64,000 bases of DNA from Phycisphaerae bacterium (GTDB lineage Bacteria; Planctomycetota; Phycisphaerae; UBA1845; UTPLA1). Positions 16,623-24,512 of this stretch are shown here, piece by piece. The stretch is taken from assembly GCA_035275405.1 (NCBI GenBank), contig DATEMU010000015.1, positions 434,001 through 498,000 of the forward strand, written 5' to 3'. Each line of letters starts with the position of its first letter. Position 1 is the stretch's first letter. Below the pieces are notes generated by a model. The model had not been told where the DNA came from and ran no database searches. It saw nothing but the letters and a program-made list of their open reading frames with translations. The translations under genes were made by a program, and so were the position numbers.

Positions 16623-18593
16623 TCAACTGCCGACGATCTCCCGATTGGCCGGCAAGCGACTCGGTAGCGTCAGCGCAAAACAGGAATAATGCGTGCCATT
16701 GCGCGTGCTCTTTTTGAGTGACAAATGACCGCCCAGACATTCCGCCCAATAGCGCGATAACGACAAACCCAGTCCCACGCCGCTGGATTTGCGCTGCGGC
16801 TCCGAGCTGCCGCGCCGAAAGGGCTCGAAAACCGCGCGGCGCATCCGCGACGGCACGCCCGGCCCGGCGTCGTCCACTTCAAAGATCGCCCCGTCGCCCG
16901 CCGGCGAAACGGACAGCCAGACCCGCGGGTCCGCGGCATCGCCGCTGTACTTGCACGCGTTCTCCAGGAGATTGGCCAGGATTTGTACGACCAATTGCGG
17001 ATCGGTGTGCAGCATCATCTCGCGCGGGCAGCGGTTTTCGACCACGATCTGCTTGGCCGCTGCCGCGCACGTCTCGGCCGTCAGTGAAACCGCACTGTCC
17101 AAAAGGGACTGCGGGGAAACGGCCTGCGGGCTGAGCCGCGGGCTCTGGTCGCCCACCCGCGAATACGCGAGGACATTTTCCACGAGCCGCGCCAGGCGCT
17201 TCGATTCCGTTCCCAGCGTTCTGGCGTATTGCCGCCGTTTTTCGCCGTCTTCCGTTTTCATTTCGCCCAGGAGATCGCTATACAGTTGGAACGACGTCAA
17301 CGGCGTGCGCAGTTCGTGCGTCACGGCCGCGACAAACTGCATCCTCCGCTCCGAATAAGAAATATACTTGAGGGTGCCATACGATATCGCCGTCAGCGCC
17401 AGCAGCGTCGCCGCCCATGCGATGGCCAACCCCCCCCACGAAGATTTTTCATTCTCACGGGTCCGCACCCCGGCAGCCTCATTCGGCTCAAGGCGTACGG
17501 GAATCCTCTGCATCGTGCCATGCGGCGGCCGTCGCTCCGAGTACTCGGAGCTCGCCAGGGGAACGACGCGCGCATTCGGAAAGATGTCCCGAATCTCGCC
17601 TTCCAGGACTGCACGCAGCCGATCCCAATCGATCAGAACGCCCTGAAGCGTGCAATAGGGCTGCGTCTCCACCGATACCGAACGGACCAGCGCCAGTTGC
17701 TGTCGGCCGTCAAACGTCAGGTCCAGCCAGATTGGCATCATGAGGGTGCGTGAAACCTGCACGCACGCGCCGCTGGTCCCGTTGTTCTGTGGCTCGCGCC
17801 GTTCGGCGTCGAGGTTTTCCAGCGCCACGGTCTCCGGTTCACATTGGTAGAGCGGGAAGTACTCGCGCTGCATTTGCAGAAGCCGGGCGCTGCGCCGGTA
17901 AAAATCCGCTGCGCCCCGTCCCGGCTCCTTGTCGGGCGGTCCGGACGTATCGGACGAAAAAGTCGATCGAGCCGGGCTGGACTCCGCTCGCCCCCCCTGC
18001 CAGGTCGAAGACTCGCCGAGGAGAGAGCTGCGACCGTTGATCTCCTTCGACAGGGCCTCTTCAAGGATAGAGAGCATCGTGACGGGCGAATAGCGATCCC
18101 GCAGCGCGGCCAGCCAGTTCGCCGCCGATGCCTGCCGGGCCCGCTCGGCCGCCGGAAACGCGCCGGCGGGCATCGCGCTGCCGGCGCCCGCTTCCAGTTG
18201 CGGCGATACCCATCCCTCGGTATCGGAGCCCTGAAAGTGCAACAAGAGCCAATCCGGCCCTTTGAAATTCTGAAGGGGCGACGGCACCAGGATTCGCTCG
18301 CTGACGTCCGATCCGTCCATCTTGTCGCGCGCTCTCGCAGGGACATAAAACGCGCGGAAATGTTCATAAGGGCGCGTCGATTCCTGATCGAGAACCGGCG
18401 CGACCACTGCCTCCATCAACCGGACGGCGCGCTCCAGCCGGACGGTCTCCGCTTCGTCGCGCTCATACCGCGCCTCCAGTCGCTCCAGCCGGATCGCTGC
18501 GGACGTCGCCCAGGCCAATCCTCCGATCACCAGAATCCAAATGAGTGCGAGCGCGAAGACCGCTCGACGCCGGGTGGTTTTCGGCAGCGTCAT
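16623..18593 (-). CDS. Sensor histidine kinase
   Basis: A 656-residue membrane histidine kinase. It has an N-terminal membrane helix (AVFALALIWILVIGGLAWA), a long presumed periplasmic sensor region of about 340 residues with no recognised domain, and a second helix near 385-408 (GLAIAWAATLLALTAISYG). The H box is VAAVTHELRTPLTSF (phospho-acceptor His near 425). The ATPase domain follows: N box ILANLLENACKYSG, G1 VDDAGPGVP and G2 SSGVGLGLSLSRY. The ATG at 18593 overlaps the stop of the response regulator (ATGA), so the pair is co-translated, regulator first. The signal sensed is unknown. Confidence 0.92.
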   Translation of the reverse strand: MTLPKTTRRRAVFALALIWILVIGGLAWATSAAIRLERLEARYERDEAETVRLERAVRLMEAVVAPVLDQESTRPYEHFRAFYVPARARDKMDGSDVSERILVPSPLQNFKGPDWLLLHFQGSDTEGWVSPQLEAGAGSAMPAGAFPAAERARQASAANWLAALRDRYSPVTMLSILEEALSKEINGRSSLLGESSTWQGGRAESSPARSTFSSDTSGPPDKEPGRGAADFYRRSARLLQMQREYFPLYQCEPETVALENLDAERREPQNNGTSGACVQVSRTLMMPIWLDLTFDGRQQLALVRSVSVETQPYCTLQGVLIDWDRLRAVLEGEIRDIFPNARVVPLASSEYSERRPPHGTMQRIPVRLEPNEAAGVRTRENEKSSWGGLAIAWAATLLALTAISYGTLKYISYSERRMQFVAAVTHELRTPLTSFQLYSDLLGEMKTEDGEKRRQYARTLGTESKRLARLVENVLAYSRVGDQSPRLSPQAVSPQSLLDSAVSLTAETCAAAAKQIVVENRCPREMMLHTDPQLVVQILANLLENACKYSGDAADPRVWLSVSPAGDGAIFEVDDAGPGVPSRMRRAVFEPFRRGSSEPQRKSSGVGLGLSLSRYWAECLGGHLSLKKSTRNGTHYSCFALTLPSRLPANREIVGS

Positions 18594-19330
18594 ACCGGCC
18601 CTCCCCGCGAGGCGCCGCTCGCCTCGGCGCGAAGATCGGCGCCCAGCATGTACCCCGTGCCGCGGACGGTGACGATGAACCGTTCGCCATCTTCCCCGGA
18701 CGCCGACGACAGTTTCGCGCGGAGGCGGGCGACGTGCATGTCGATCGTCCTTGTCTCCACGCCCCGGCCGACACCCCACACCCGCGCCAGAAGTTCCTCG
18801 CGCGAAATGGCCCGGCCCGCGTGTGCTGCCAGGTGGCTGAGGATCGAACACTCCGTCTCAGAAAGCGCTTGGCGCTCGCCCTTGCCCGCAAAAAACTCCC
18901 GCCTCGCCAGATCCACGATCAATCCCCCGTCGCGCAGACGTTGCACCTGCGCGGGCCGCTCCGCGCTCCGCCGAAGCACTGCCTCCACACGGGCAAGCAG
19001 TTCCTTCGCCGAAAACGGTTTCACAACATAGTCATCGGCCCCGGCCCGCAGGCCCGACACGCGCTCCTCCTCGGTCCCCCGCGCCGTCAGAATGATCACG
19101 GGCAGCGTCGGATGCGTCTTCCGCAGGTTCTTCAGAACATCCATGCCGTCGAGCTTGGGCAGAAGCAGGTCGAGCAGGACGAGCCGCACGTCCGGACGCC
19201 GCGCCGCGGTCAGACCGGCCTGACCGTCCGCGGCCTCGATCGGCTGATACCCCGCGCTGCGGAGGACTTCAACCACGCCCTGGCGGATGGCCTGCTCATC
19301 CTCAACGATGACGATCGCACCGAGTGTCAA
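18590..19330 (-). CDS. OmpR-family response regulator
   Basis: A 246-residue two-domain regulator. The receiver (1-120) has the acidic pair E10/D11, the phospho-acceptor D54 in LVLLDLLLPKLDG, and K104 in YVVKPF. The C-terminal winged-helix DNA-binding domain (about 135-235) shows LSETECSILSHLAAHAGRAI, the recognition region RTIDMHVARLRAKL and the wing segment VRGTGYML. It is the first gene of a two-gene operon with the histidine kinase. It faces away from lpxD, so the gap to that gene should carry its promoter. The target genes are unknown. Confidence 0.95.
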   Translation of the reverse strand: MTLGAIVIVEDEQAIRQGVVEVLRSAGYQPIEAADGQAGLTAARRPDVRLVLLDLLLPKLDGMDVLKNLRKTHPTLPVIILTARGTEEERVSGLRAGADDYVVKPFSAKELLARVEAVLRRSAERPAQVQRLRDGGLIVDLARREFFAGKGERQALSETECSILSHLAAHAGRAISREELLARVWGVGRGVETRTIDMHVARLRAKLSSASGEDGERFIVTVRGTGYMLGADLRAEASGASRGGPV

Positions 19331-19498
19331 AACGCTCTCACCTTGCCGACGTGCCGAACGGTCGCATTCGCGTTATTATAGCGTTCCGCCGCAGCCTCGA
19401 ACGGCCCAACGCAATTGACTCACCGCCGTCGTCGCCGCATAATCGAGCAGTGGCCTCGCGGATTCCATGCGGCCGGACCGGGGGTGGTCGAATCCTAT

Positions 19499-20563
19499 AT
19501 GCCCTATCGACTCAGCCAGATCGCCGACATCCTAGCGAAGTATCAGATGCCCTGCGAAATCATCGGAGACGCCGGCCGCGAGGTCATCGGCGTCGCCACA
19601 CTCGAAGACGCCGGTCCGCAGGAAATCAGCTTCCTTTCCAATGCCAAGTACGAAAAGGCTCTGCAAACCACCCGTGCCGGCGCGGTCATTGTCTCGCAGG
19701 ACCAGGCGATTCCCAACGCGCTGACCGTCCTTCGCACGACCGACCCTTACGCCGCCGTCACGGCCGTCATGGTCCACGTTCACGGCTACCGACAACATCC
19801 GCCGTGCGGCATCGATCCCCGTTCGGTGATCGCGTCGTCGGCCAAGATCGGCCCCGGCGCGTGCATCCATCATAACGTGACCATCGGCGAGAATGTCACG
19901 ATCGGAAAAAACGCCGTGTTCTATCCCGGCTGTTACATCGCCCGCGATTGCCAAATCGGCGACGACTGCCTCCTGTATCCGAATGTCGTCATCTACGACG
20001 GCAGCCTCCTCGGCCATCGCGTCACCATTCATGCCGGATCGGTCATCGGTGAAGACGGCCTCGGCTATGCCCCCGTCAAGGAAAAATGGCATAAGATCCC
20101 GCAGATCGGCATCGTCGAGATCGGCGACGACGTCGAGATCGGCGCGAATTGTTCCATCGATCGAGCGACGCTCGGCCGCACTCTGATCGCAGAGGGTACG
20201 AAGTTCAGCAATCTGATCGCCATTGGCCATGGGACGAAAATCGGCCGTGATTGCATGCTCGTCGCGCACGTAGGTATCGCCGGCTCGGTGGTCGTCGGCA
20301 ACCACGTGACCATGGCCGGAAAGGCCGGCGTCGCCGGTCACCTGACCATCGGCGATAACGCCCAACTCGGGGCGATGTGCGGCGTCATGAAGGATGTCCC
20401 CGCCGATACATCGGTTGCCGGAACCCCCGCAATTCCGCTCAAAGACGCGCTCCGCTCCTTCGCCTACACGGCGCGGCTGCCCGAGATGGCCAAGCAAATC
20501 AAGGAACTCGAGGCCCAGGTCGAGGCCCTCCAGAAGGCGTTGGATGTCCGCGCAGCCCGATGA
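19499..20563 (+). CDS. lpxD: UDP-3-O-(3-hydroxyacyl)glucosamine N-acyltransferase
   Basis: A 354-residue LpxD, the third enzyme of lipid A synthesis, which adds the amide-linked acyl chain. An N-terminal uridine-binding domain (EISFLSNAKYEKAL, RTTDPYAAVT) is followed by a left-handed beta-helix of hexapeptide repeats (IGPGACIHHNVTIGENVTIG and so on). The catalytic His lies in IAIGHGTKIGRD and the acyl-chain groove in MAGKAGVAGHLTIGD. A C-terminal helix (MAKQIKELEAQVEALQKAL) closes the trimer. The ATG at 19499 precedes the conserved opening; a GTG at 19484 is an alternative. Presence of lpxD implies lipid A in this organism. The end overlaps the next gene by 20 bp. Confidence 0.95.
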   Translation: MPYRLSQIADILAKYQMPCEIIGDAGREVIGVATLEDAGPQEISFLSNAKYEKALQTTRAGAVIVSQDQAIPNALTVLRTTDPYAAVTAVMVHVHGYRQHPPCGIDPRSVIASSAKIGPGACIHHNVTIGENVTIGKNAVFYPGCYIARDCQIGDDCLLYPNVVIYDGSLLGHRVTIHAGSVIGEDGLGYAPVKEKWHKIPQIGIVEIGDDVEIGANCSIDRATLGRTLIAEGTKFSNLIAIGHGTKIGRDCMLVAHVGIAGSVVVGNHVTMAGKAGVAGHLTIGDNAQLGAMCGVMKDVPADTSVAGTPAIPLKDALRSFAYTARLPEMAKQIKELEAQVEALQKALDVRAAR

Positions 20564-21932
20564 CGCGCCCTCGTTGCCGCCCGCAGCGGCGAAGGGCCGT
20601 TGGCTCATCGTCGTCCTCCTCGTCGCCCTAGCCAGCCATGCCTGTGTCTTTTTCTTCTTTGTCTATGACGAGCGGTCGAACGATGAGAAGGAGTACCTCT
20701 CGCTCGGCATCGCCCTGTCTGACACCGGCGCGTTGCGATCGCCTACCGGCGAATTCGCCAAGCGGATGCCGCTCTTTCCTGTCTTGATTGCCGCCGTCGA
20801 TCGCTGGCAGGGCCGCGAGGTACTGGACTCCGGCATTATCGAGGCGCAGTCCATCCTCTCGATGTTCGCCACGATCTTCATTGCCCTCATCGCGCGGCGT
20901 TTGTCGGACCCTCGCGGCGCGATTGTGGCCGGACTGATCGCCGCACTCTATGCCCCGTTTCGCTATTTGCAGTCCGTTTACCTGACCGAGACGCTGGTCA
21001 TCACCCTCTTGATGGCCGCGATCCTCCTCTATCTCGTCGCGCTCGAATCGGATCGCCCCGCACGACGGTGGGCGGCATGGTGCGGCACCGCAGTCTTGTT
21101 GGGGCTAGGCGCGCTGACCCGCGCGGATGCCGGTGTCTTCGCGCTTCCGTTCGCACTCCATGCCGCGTGGCGAAGCGGCCCGTCGGTGAAGGGAATTCTC
21201 CGCGCCGTGATATTGCTCTTGGGCGTCGGCATGGCCGCAATAGGCTGGGGCGATCGCAATAGCCGCGTCATCGGCGCCTGGACGCTTTCGACGAGCGGCG
21301 GACTCAACTTTTATCTCGGCAACAACCTCGATTACTCGAAGCGTCCCGGCATGGACCAGGCCGATTATGGCGCGTTCGATCGGCTGCGTCGGAAGGGTCT
21401 TTCCGAAGTCGAAGCCGATCGCCGGCTCTACGCGATGGGCCGCACGTTTATCGCCGCTCACCCCGCCGATTGGGCCCTCAACATCCTGCGCAAGTTTCGA
21501 GTCTGGGCCGGCACCAGCGTTACCTGGACTCCGCCGGGCACGCTCCTCATCGTCGCCTGGACGCTCGCGCTCGCCGGTCGCCGCACCCCTTATCATCGAT
21601 GGCTTTTGACGGCGGCTATCGTGCTGTCGATCGTCTGGCTGGCGGTCTTCTGGCGGCTTATGCGACCGTGGTCACACCCGATGTTCGTCTTCCCGCTCGG
21701 ATTGGCCGGCCTCTTTTACTTCGACGACCGGCTGAAGGTGCGCGGTCTGCTCATCGGCCTCATCGCCGCCCAACTCGCCGTCGCCCTCGCCTTCATCCCC
21801 CTGGAGCGCCTCCGCTGGACGGTCGACGGCATCCTGATTGTCGCCCTCGCCGCCACCGTTTCGCGAATCTGCGATCGCCTCCATACCTTAGATGCCATTT
21901 TCCGCACGGGCACCGAGACACCGAGTAACTGA
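20544..21932 (+). CDS. GT39/ArnT-like membrane glycosyltransferase
   Basis: About 462 residues with a short cytoplasmic N-terminus and 10-12 hydrophobic helices. After the first helix comes YDERSNDEKEYLSLGIAL, an acidic loop like the catalytic Asp/Glu loop of GT-C enzymes. The stretch RMPLFPVLIAAVDRW follows, as in the PMT/ArnT group that transfers sugars from polyprenyl phosphate. The overlap with lpxD suggests co-expression and possibly a role in modifying lipid A or another envelope glycan, but this is inference. The last codons (from about 21907) lie in a short-period repeat tract, so the native C-terminus may have been altered. Confidence 0.8.
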   Translation: MSAQPDDAPSLPPAAAKGRWLIVVLLVALASHACVFFFFVYDERSNDEKEYLSLGIALSDTGALRSPTGEFAKRMPLFPVLIAAVDRWQGREVLDSGIIEAQSILSMFATIFIALIARRLSDPRGAIVAGLIAALYAPFRYLQSVYLTETLVITLLMAAILLYLVALESDRPARRWAAWCGTAVLLGLGALTRADAGVFALPFALHAAWRSGPSVKGILRAVILLLGVGMAAIGWGDRNSRVIGAWTLSTSGGLNFYLGNNLDYSKRPGMDQADYGAFDRLRRKGLSEVEADRRLYAMGRTFIAAHPADWALNILRKFRVWAGTSVTWTPPGTLLIVAWTLALAGRRTPYHRWLLTAAIVLSIVWLAVFWRLMRPWSHPMFVFPLGLAGLFYFDDRLKVRGLLIGLIAAQLAVALAFIPLERLRWTVDGILIVALAATVSRICDRLHTLDAIFRTGTETPSN

Positions 21933-22039
21933 TTTCGATTTTTATTGCAAAGCTTCTTTCGTCTCCGTGCCTCTGTGTCTCTGTGGTGAGATCTTCGTTG
22001 TTTTGACTTTTTGACTTTTCGGCGTTTTGACGTTTCTGT
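21907..22039. repeat. Octamer-period repeat tract upstream of the Sec tRNA
   Basis: Three groups of imperfect 8-bp direct repeats lie within 130 bp. GCACCGAG then ACACCGAG (21909-21924) fall in the 3' end of the GT39-like gene. CTCCGTGC, CTCTGTGT and CTCTGTGG form the second group (about 21963-21986). TTTTGACT, TTTTGACT, TTTCGGCG, TTTTGACG and TTTCTGTC form the third (22001-22040). Each group has its own unit but the same period. Confidence 0.65.
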
Positions 22040-22053
22040 CGTATGATGCCCGC

Positions 22054-22148
22054 GGGAGCGTCCGGGTTCCTGGTGGGCCCCGCGGTCTTCAAAGCCGTTG
22101 AGGCGTTGCATCGCAGCGTCTGGTGGGTTCGATTCCCATCCGCTCCCG
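22054..22148 (+). tRNA. selC: Selenocysteine tRNA, anticodon TCA
   Basis: A 95-nt tRNA gene with all hallmarks of tRNA-Sec. The anticodon loop is CTTCAAA (22087-22093) with anticodon TCA at 22089-22091. The D arm is long with a TGGT loop (22071-22074). The extra arm has 8 bp (GGCGTTGC/GCAGCGTC, about 22102-22120). The T loop is TTCGATT (22128-22134). The acceptor stem is GGGAGCG/CGCTCCC and the discriminator is G148, as seryl-tRNA synthetase requires. CCA is not encoded. The eighth acceptor pair of bacterial tRNA-Sec would be T61/C140, a mismatch; the T stem may extend to 6 bp instead, keeping 13 stacked pairs. TATGAT at 22042-22047 could be its -10 element. No selA, selB or selD is in the window. 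Confidence 0.93.
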
Positions 22149-22295
22149 TCGAACGGCATGGCGGATCGCGATTTGAAGGCGGTATTCCGGCCATTATCTC
22201 ATGGCTTGATTCCGGCCGTGGCAGGATTAGAATCTCTCCGGGTCCCGTTAGAGAGCCTCCTTTCTCTACTCTCCGGCCCGAGAGGTAGGGACCCG

Positions 22296-22322
22296 GCCCC
22301 GCCGCAACGGCGGGGCTTTTGT
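22296..22322 (+). terminator. Intrinsic terminator downstream of the Sec tRNA
   Basis: A 9-bp perfect stem GCCCCGCCG/CGGCGGGGC (22296-22304 and 22308-22316) with a CAA loop is followed by TTTTGTT. It lies 148 bp after the tRNA and abuts the stop codon of the convergent gene. Confidence 0.8.
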
Positions 22323-22801
22323 TAGACCCCTTCAAACGCCGGCTGGCACGTCCTCTCCAATAGACATTGCTCCGCCGTTGCAATGATTCCCGGAAGCGAC
22401 CGCAGTATCAGCACCCGCCCGCCGCGCCCTTCGCCTGCGGAGAGGACGGCGCTGGGGGCGTTGATCTGATTCGCATAGCCGCGAATCTCCGTCGTGATGC
22501 GCTTCCAGTGGCGCTCTGGAATGGCCAAGTTCGAAAAATCGAAGCACATCGACTCGGGCAGGCCGCTCTCGCCCAGGGCGTCGAGCCGGCGAAGAAATGC
22601 GGCGACGTCGCGGCCCGTGATCGACTCCTTTAGCGGTCGCACATAAAGATGTCCCGCCGCGGAGATGGAAAAATACCAGGTGTCCAGGAACCGGCGGATC
22701 TCCGCCAAAGAGGTCCGCCAACCGCCCGTCTTCATCCACCTGCCATTCCGTTGTTGCATGTCGGCGTTTGGGCCAGGACAGGAGACGCGATCCTGCGCCA
22801 T
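22322..22801 (-). CDS. 159-residue protein of unknown family, homologue of the gene at 27947-28426
   Basis: The protein aligns without gaps over about 80 residues with the one at 27947-28426. Both have LDxWYxxxSxxGxLxxxP (here from residue 39, LDTWYFSISAAGHLYVRP), then a helix with a D and a hydrophobic run, then FDFSNLAIPERHW (FHFDGVRAPRSVW in the other). The alternating strands and helices with an acidic FDF turn resemble a STAS-like fold, but this is only an impression. The start is uncertain: ATG codons at residues 1, 15 and 23 are all possible. It lies 57 bp downstream of the KAS III-like gene on the same strand. Confidence 0.7.
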   Translation of the reverse strand: MAQDRVSCPGPNADMQQRNGRWMKTGGWRTSLAEIRRFLDTWYFSISAAGHLYVRPLKESITGRDVAAFLRRLDALGESGLPESMCFDFSNLAIPERHWKRITTEIRGYANQINAPSAVLSAGEGRGGRVLILRSLPGIIATAEQCLLERTCQPAFEGV

Positions 22802-22858
22802 CCCGGCGATTCAAAGAGTTCGTTTGTCATCCCTACCCGGTCCGTCGCGCGGCCGGTA

Positions 22859-23977
22859 TTACCAACGCAGCGCGAAGCCCGCCGTCATCCACTTGCTCGA
22901 CTCGACGGCGTGAATGACGACGAGCTGGCCAGGTTGGATTTCCCCGGACCGCACCATCTGATCCAGATGGACCAGCGTGGCCGCGCCCCCCACATACCCG
23001 ATGCGGGCGCAGCGGAACTGAATCTGCTCGCGCGTTACGCCCAGCCGGTCAAGAAAAGCCGGAATGTGATCTTCGTAGAGTTTCAGCGACGGAATCGAGA
23101 CGACATAGTGGTCAACGGTGTTGGACGGAATTCCAATCTTGGCGGTAAACCGGGCCAGCCCTTCGAGCAGCAGCGGCGCGGCGGAATCGTTCACGGCGTT
23201 GAAGTCCTGCCACAGGTGGTGGCGCCCGGCGGCGTACAGTTCCGGGATTTGGCAGGTCCGATCGGTCAAATCGGCCGCCGCGCCGCCCGCCTTCATCCCC
23301 GCGGGCCGTCCACCCCCGACCGATTCAACAAACGTGTCGATGACGCGTCGCTGCGTATCGCCCGGATCGCCCGCGCGAAGCAGCACGGCCCCGGCCCCGT
23401 CCGCCAATATCCACCGCAAGGCCGCGTTGACCTTGTCCATTTTCGGCTGATTGAAATAGCAGCTTCGCAGATAGACGGAGGAAAGTTGGCTGTAACAGAC
23501 CAGCGCCGTGCGATAGCGGCCGTTGGTGAGTGAATCGAAGGCGACCTGCACGCCCTTGCCCATGCCCGAGCAATTCGAGTGAATCTCCATCTCCGCGCAG
23601 GACTCGATGCCCAGCCGCTCCTGGAGCAGGGCGCTCGTCGGCGGCGTGCTCTGGTCGTACGACGGACATGACATGATCAGGAGGTCCACGTCTCCGGCGG
23701 ACATCCCCGCCATCTCCAGGGCGTTGCGCGCCGCGACCTCGGACAAGCTTGCAAAAGTATGGGTGAGATTGCCGGTCTCGGGATCGACCGCGAAGTGCCG
23801 CGCGTCGATGCCGCTGCGCTCGAGCATCCGCGGACCCATATTGTCCACGAAGCTGAGTACCTTGGGCGGGGCATCCTGCAACCGACCGAGCACCTGCTCG
23901 ACGCGATCGTTGGGCACGGGGTCACCGGGAAGACAGCTTCCCGTTCCGGCGACATGAACTGAATATTTGGGGGCCAT
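22859..23977 (-). CDS. Beta-ketoacyl-ACP synthase III-like protein with degenerate active site
   Basis: A 372-residue thiolase-fold protein of the KAS III/FabH class. The nucleophile Cys lies in EIHSNCSGMGKGVQVA, which matches the class, and GAGAVLLRAGD is the usual glycine-rich strand. At the expected His position (HQAN in FabH) the sequence reads VVSIPSLK, and where the catalytic Asn of GNTSAAS should be it reads YVGGAATLVHL. The usual Cys-His-Asn triad therefore seems incomplete. It may catalyse a different condensation or acyl transfer, as in other divergent FabH relatives. AGAGAGGAT before the ATG supports the start. Its partner may be the 159-residue protein 57 bp downstream. Confidence 0.85.
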   Translation of the reverse strand: MAPKYSVHVAGTGSCLPGDPVPNDRVEQVLGRLQDAPPKVLSFVDNMGPRMLERSGIDARHFAVDPETGNLTHTFASLSEVAARNALEMAGMSAGDVDLLIMSCPSYDQSTPPTSALLQERLGIESCAEMEIHSNCSGMGKGVQVAFDSLTNGRYRTALVCYSQLSSVYLRSCYFNQPKMDKVNAALRWILADGAGAVLLRAGDPGDTQRRVIDTFVESVGGGRPAGMKAGGAAADLTDRTCQIPELYAAGRHHLWQDFNAVNDSAAPLLLEGLARFTAKIGIPSNTVDHYVVSIPSLKLYEDHIPAFLDRLGVTREQIQFRCARIGYVGGAATLVHLDQMVRSGEIQPGQLVVIHAVESSKWMTAGFALRW

Positions 23978-24151
23978 GGGGCATCCTCTCTCTGCGACTG
24001 GCTTCGTCCATGAACTGCGAGGGGACGCGCCGTTAACCTGCTTTTCCTACTCGTCCGCTTGAATCCGCGAGAGGGTAGAGGCGTACGATCGAAGGAGGGA
24101 CTCGCAGCGCCTCACCCTCTCATCATGCGGATCATTCCTTCAAAGAGTGGT

Positions 24152-24180
24152 CGGCGCCGGCGGGATCGCCGCCGGCGCCG
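24152..24180 (-). terminator. GC-rich hairpin downstream of the small lipoprotein gene
   Basis: A perfect 11-bp stem (CGGCGCCGGCG at 24152-24162 and its complement at 24170-24180) with a 7-nt loop lies 11 bp past the stop of the small lipoprotein gene. On that strand it is followed by ACCACTCTTTG, so the T-run is weak, but the stem is very stable. Confidence 0.65.
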
Positions 24181-24191
24181 GAAGGGAGACC

Positions 24192-24317
24192 TCAACCCGT
24201 GATGCCCGGAATGTTCGGGATCAGGCCGCCGAGCTGATCCTGGAGTTGCTCCAGGAAACTGCACCCGGCCGCCTGAAAGGCCACGAAACCACTCACCGCC
24301 AGCATCAACTTCTTCAT
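24192..24317 (-). CDS. Very small lipoprotein (41 residues)
   Basis: The peptide starts MKKLMLAVSGFVAFQAAGC, a textbook lipoprotein signal with lipobox QAAGC (Cys19). It ends after 22 more residues containing an amphipathic stretch (SFLEQLQDQLGGLIPNI). The mature product would be a short acylated peptide on the membrane. An in-frame open reading extends upstream, but the signal peptide marks this ATG as the real start; no clear ribosome site is visible. It is followed by a stable hairpin and preceded by about 195 bp of non-coding sequence, so it is probably its own transcription unit. Function unknown. Confidence 0.7.
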   Translation of the reverse strand: MKKLMLAVSGFVAFQAAGCSFLEQLQDQLGGLIPNIPGITG

Positions 24318-24512
24318 TCGTGCGTATTTCACAATACGGCTCCTTATGGGGCTTGACCGTTCGCGCCGGCATTGCCGAGAACCGTTCTCGGAAGTCGTGT
24401 GACCTGCAACGCCGGCCCGGTGTGGGCCTTCGCCGTCAGCCAACGCGACGGTTTGCCGGGAAATCCGCAGGTGAGAATGTGCTTTTTTTTAGCGAGAGGG
24501 CCGATATTCGGA

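Noticed and set aside
22043-22288. An 81-codon frame overlapping the Sec tRNA
   Set aside because: It is the tRNA sequence read as protein; the RNA structure explains the region.
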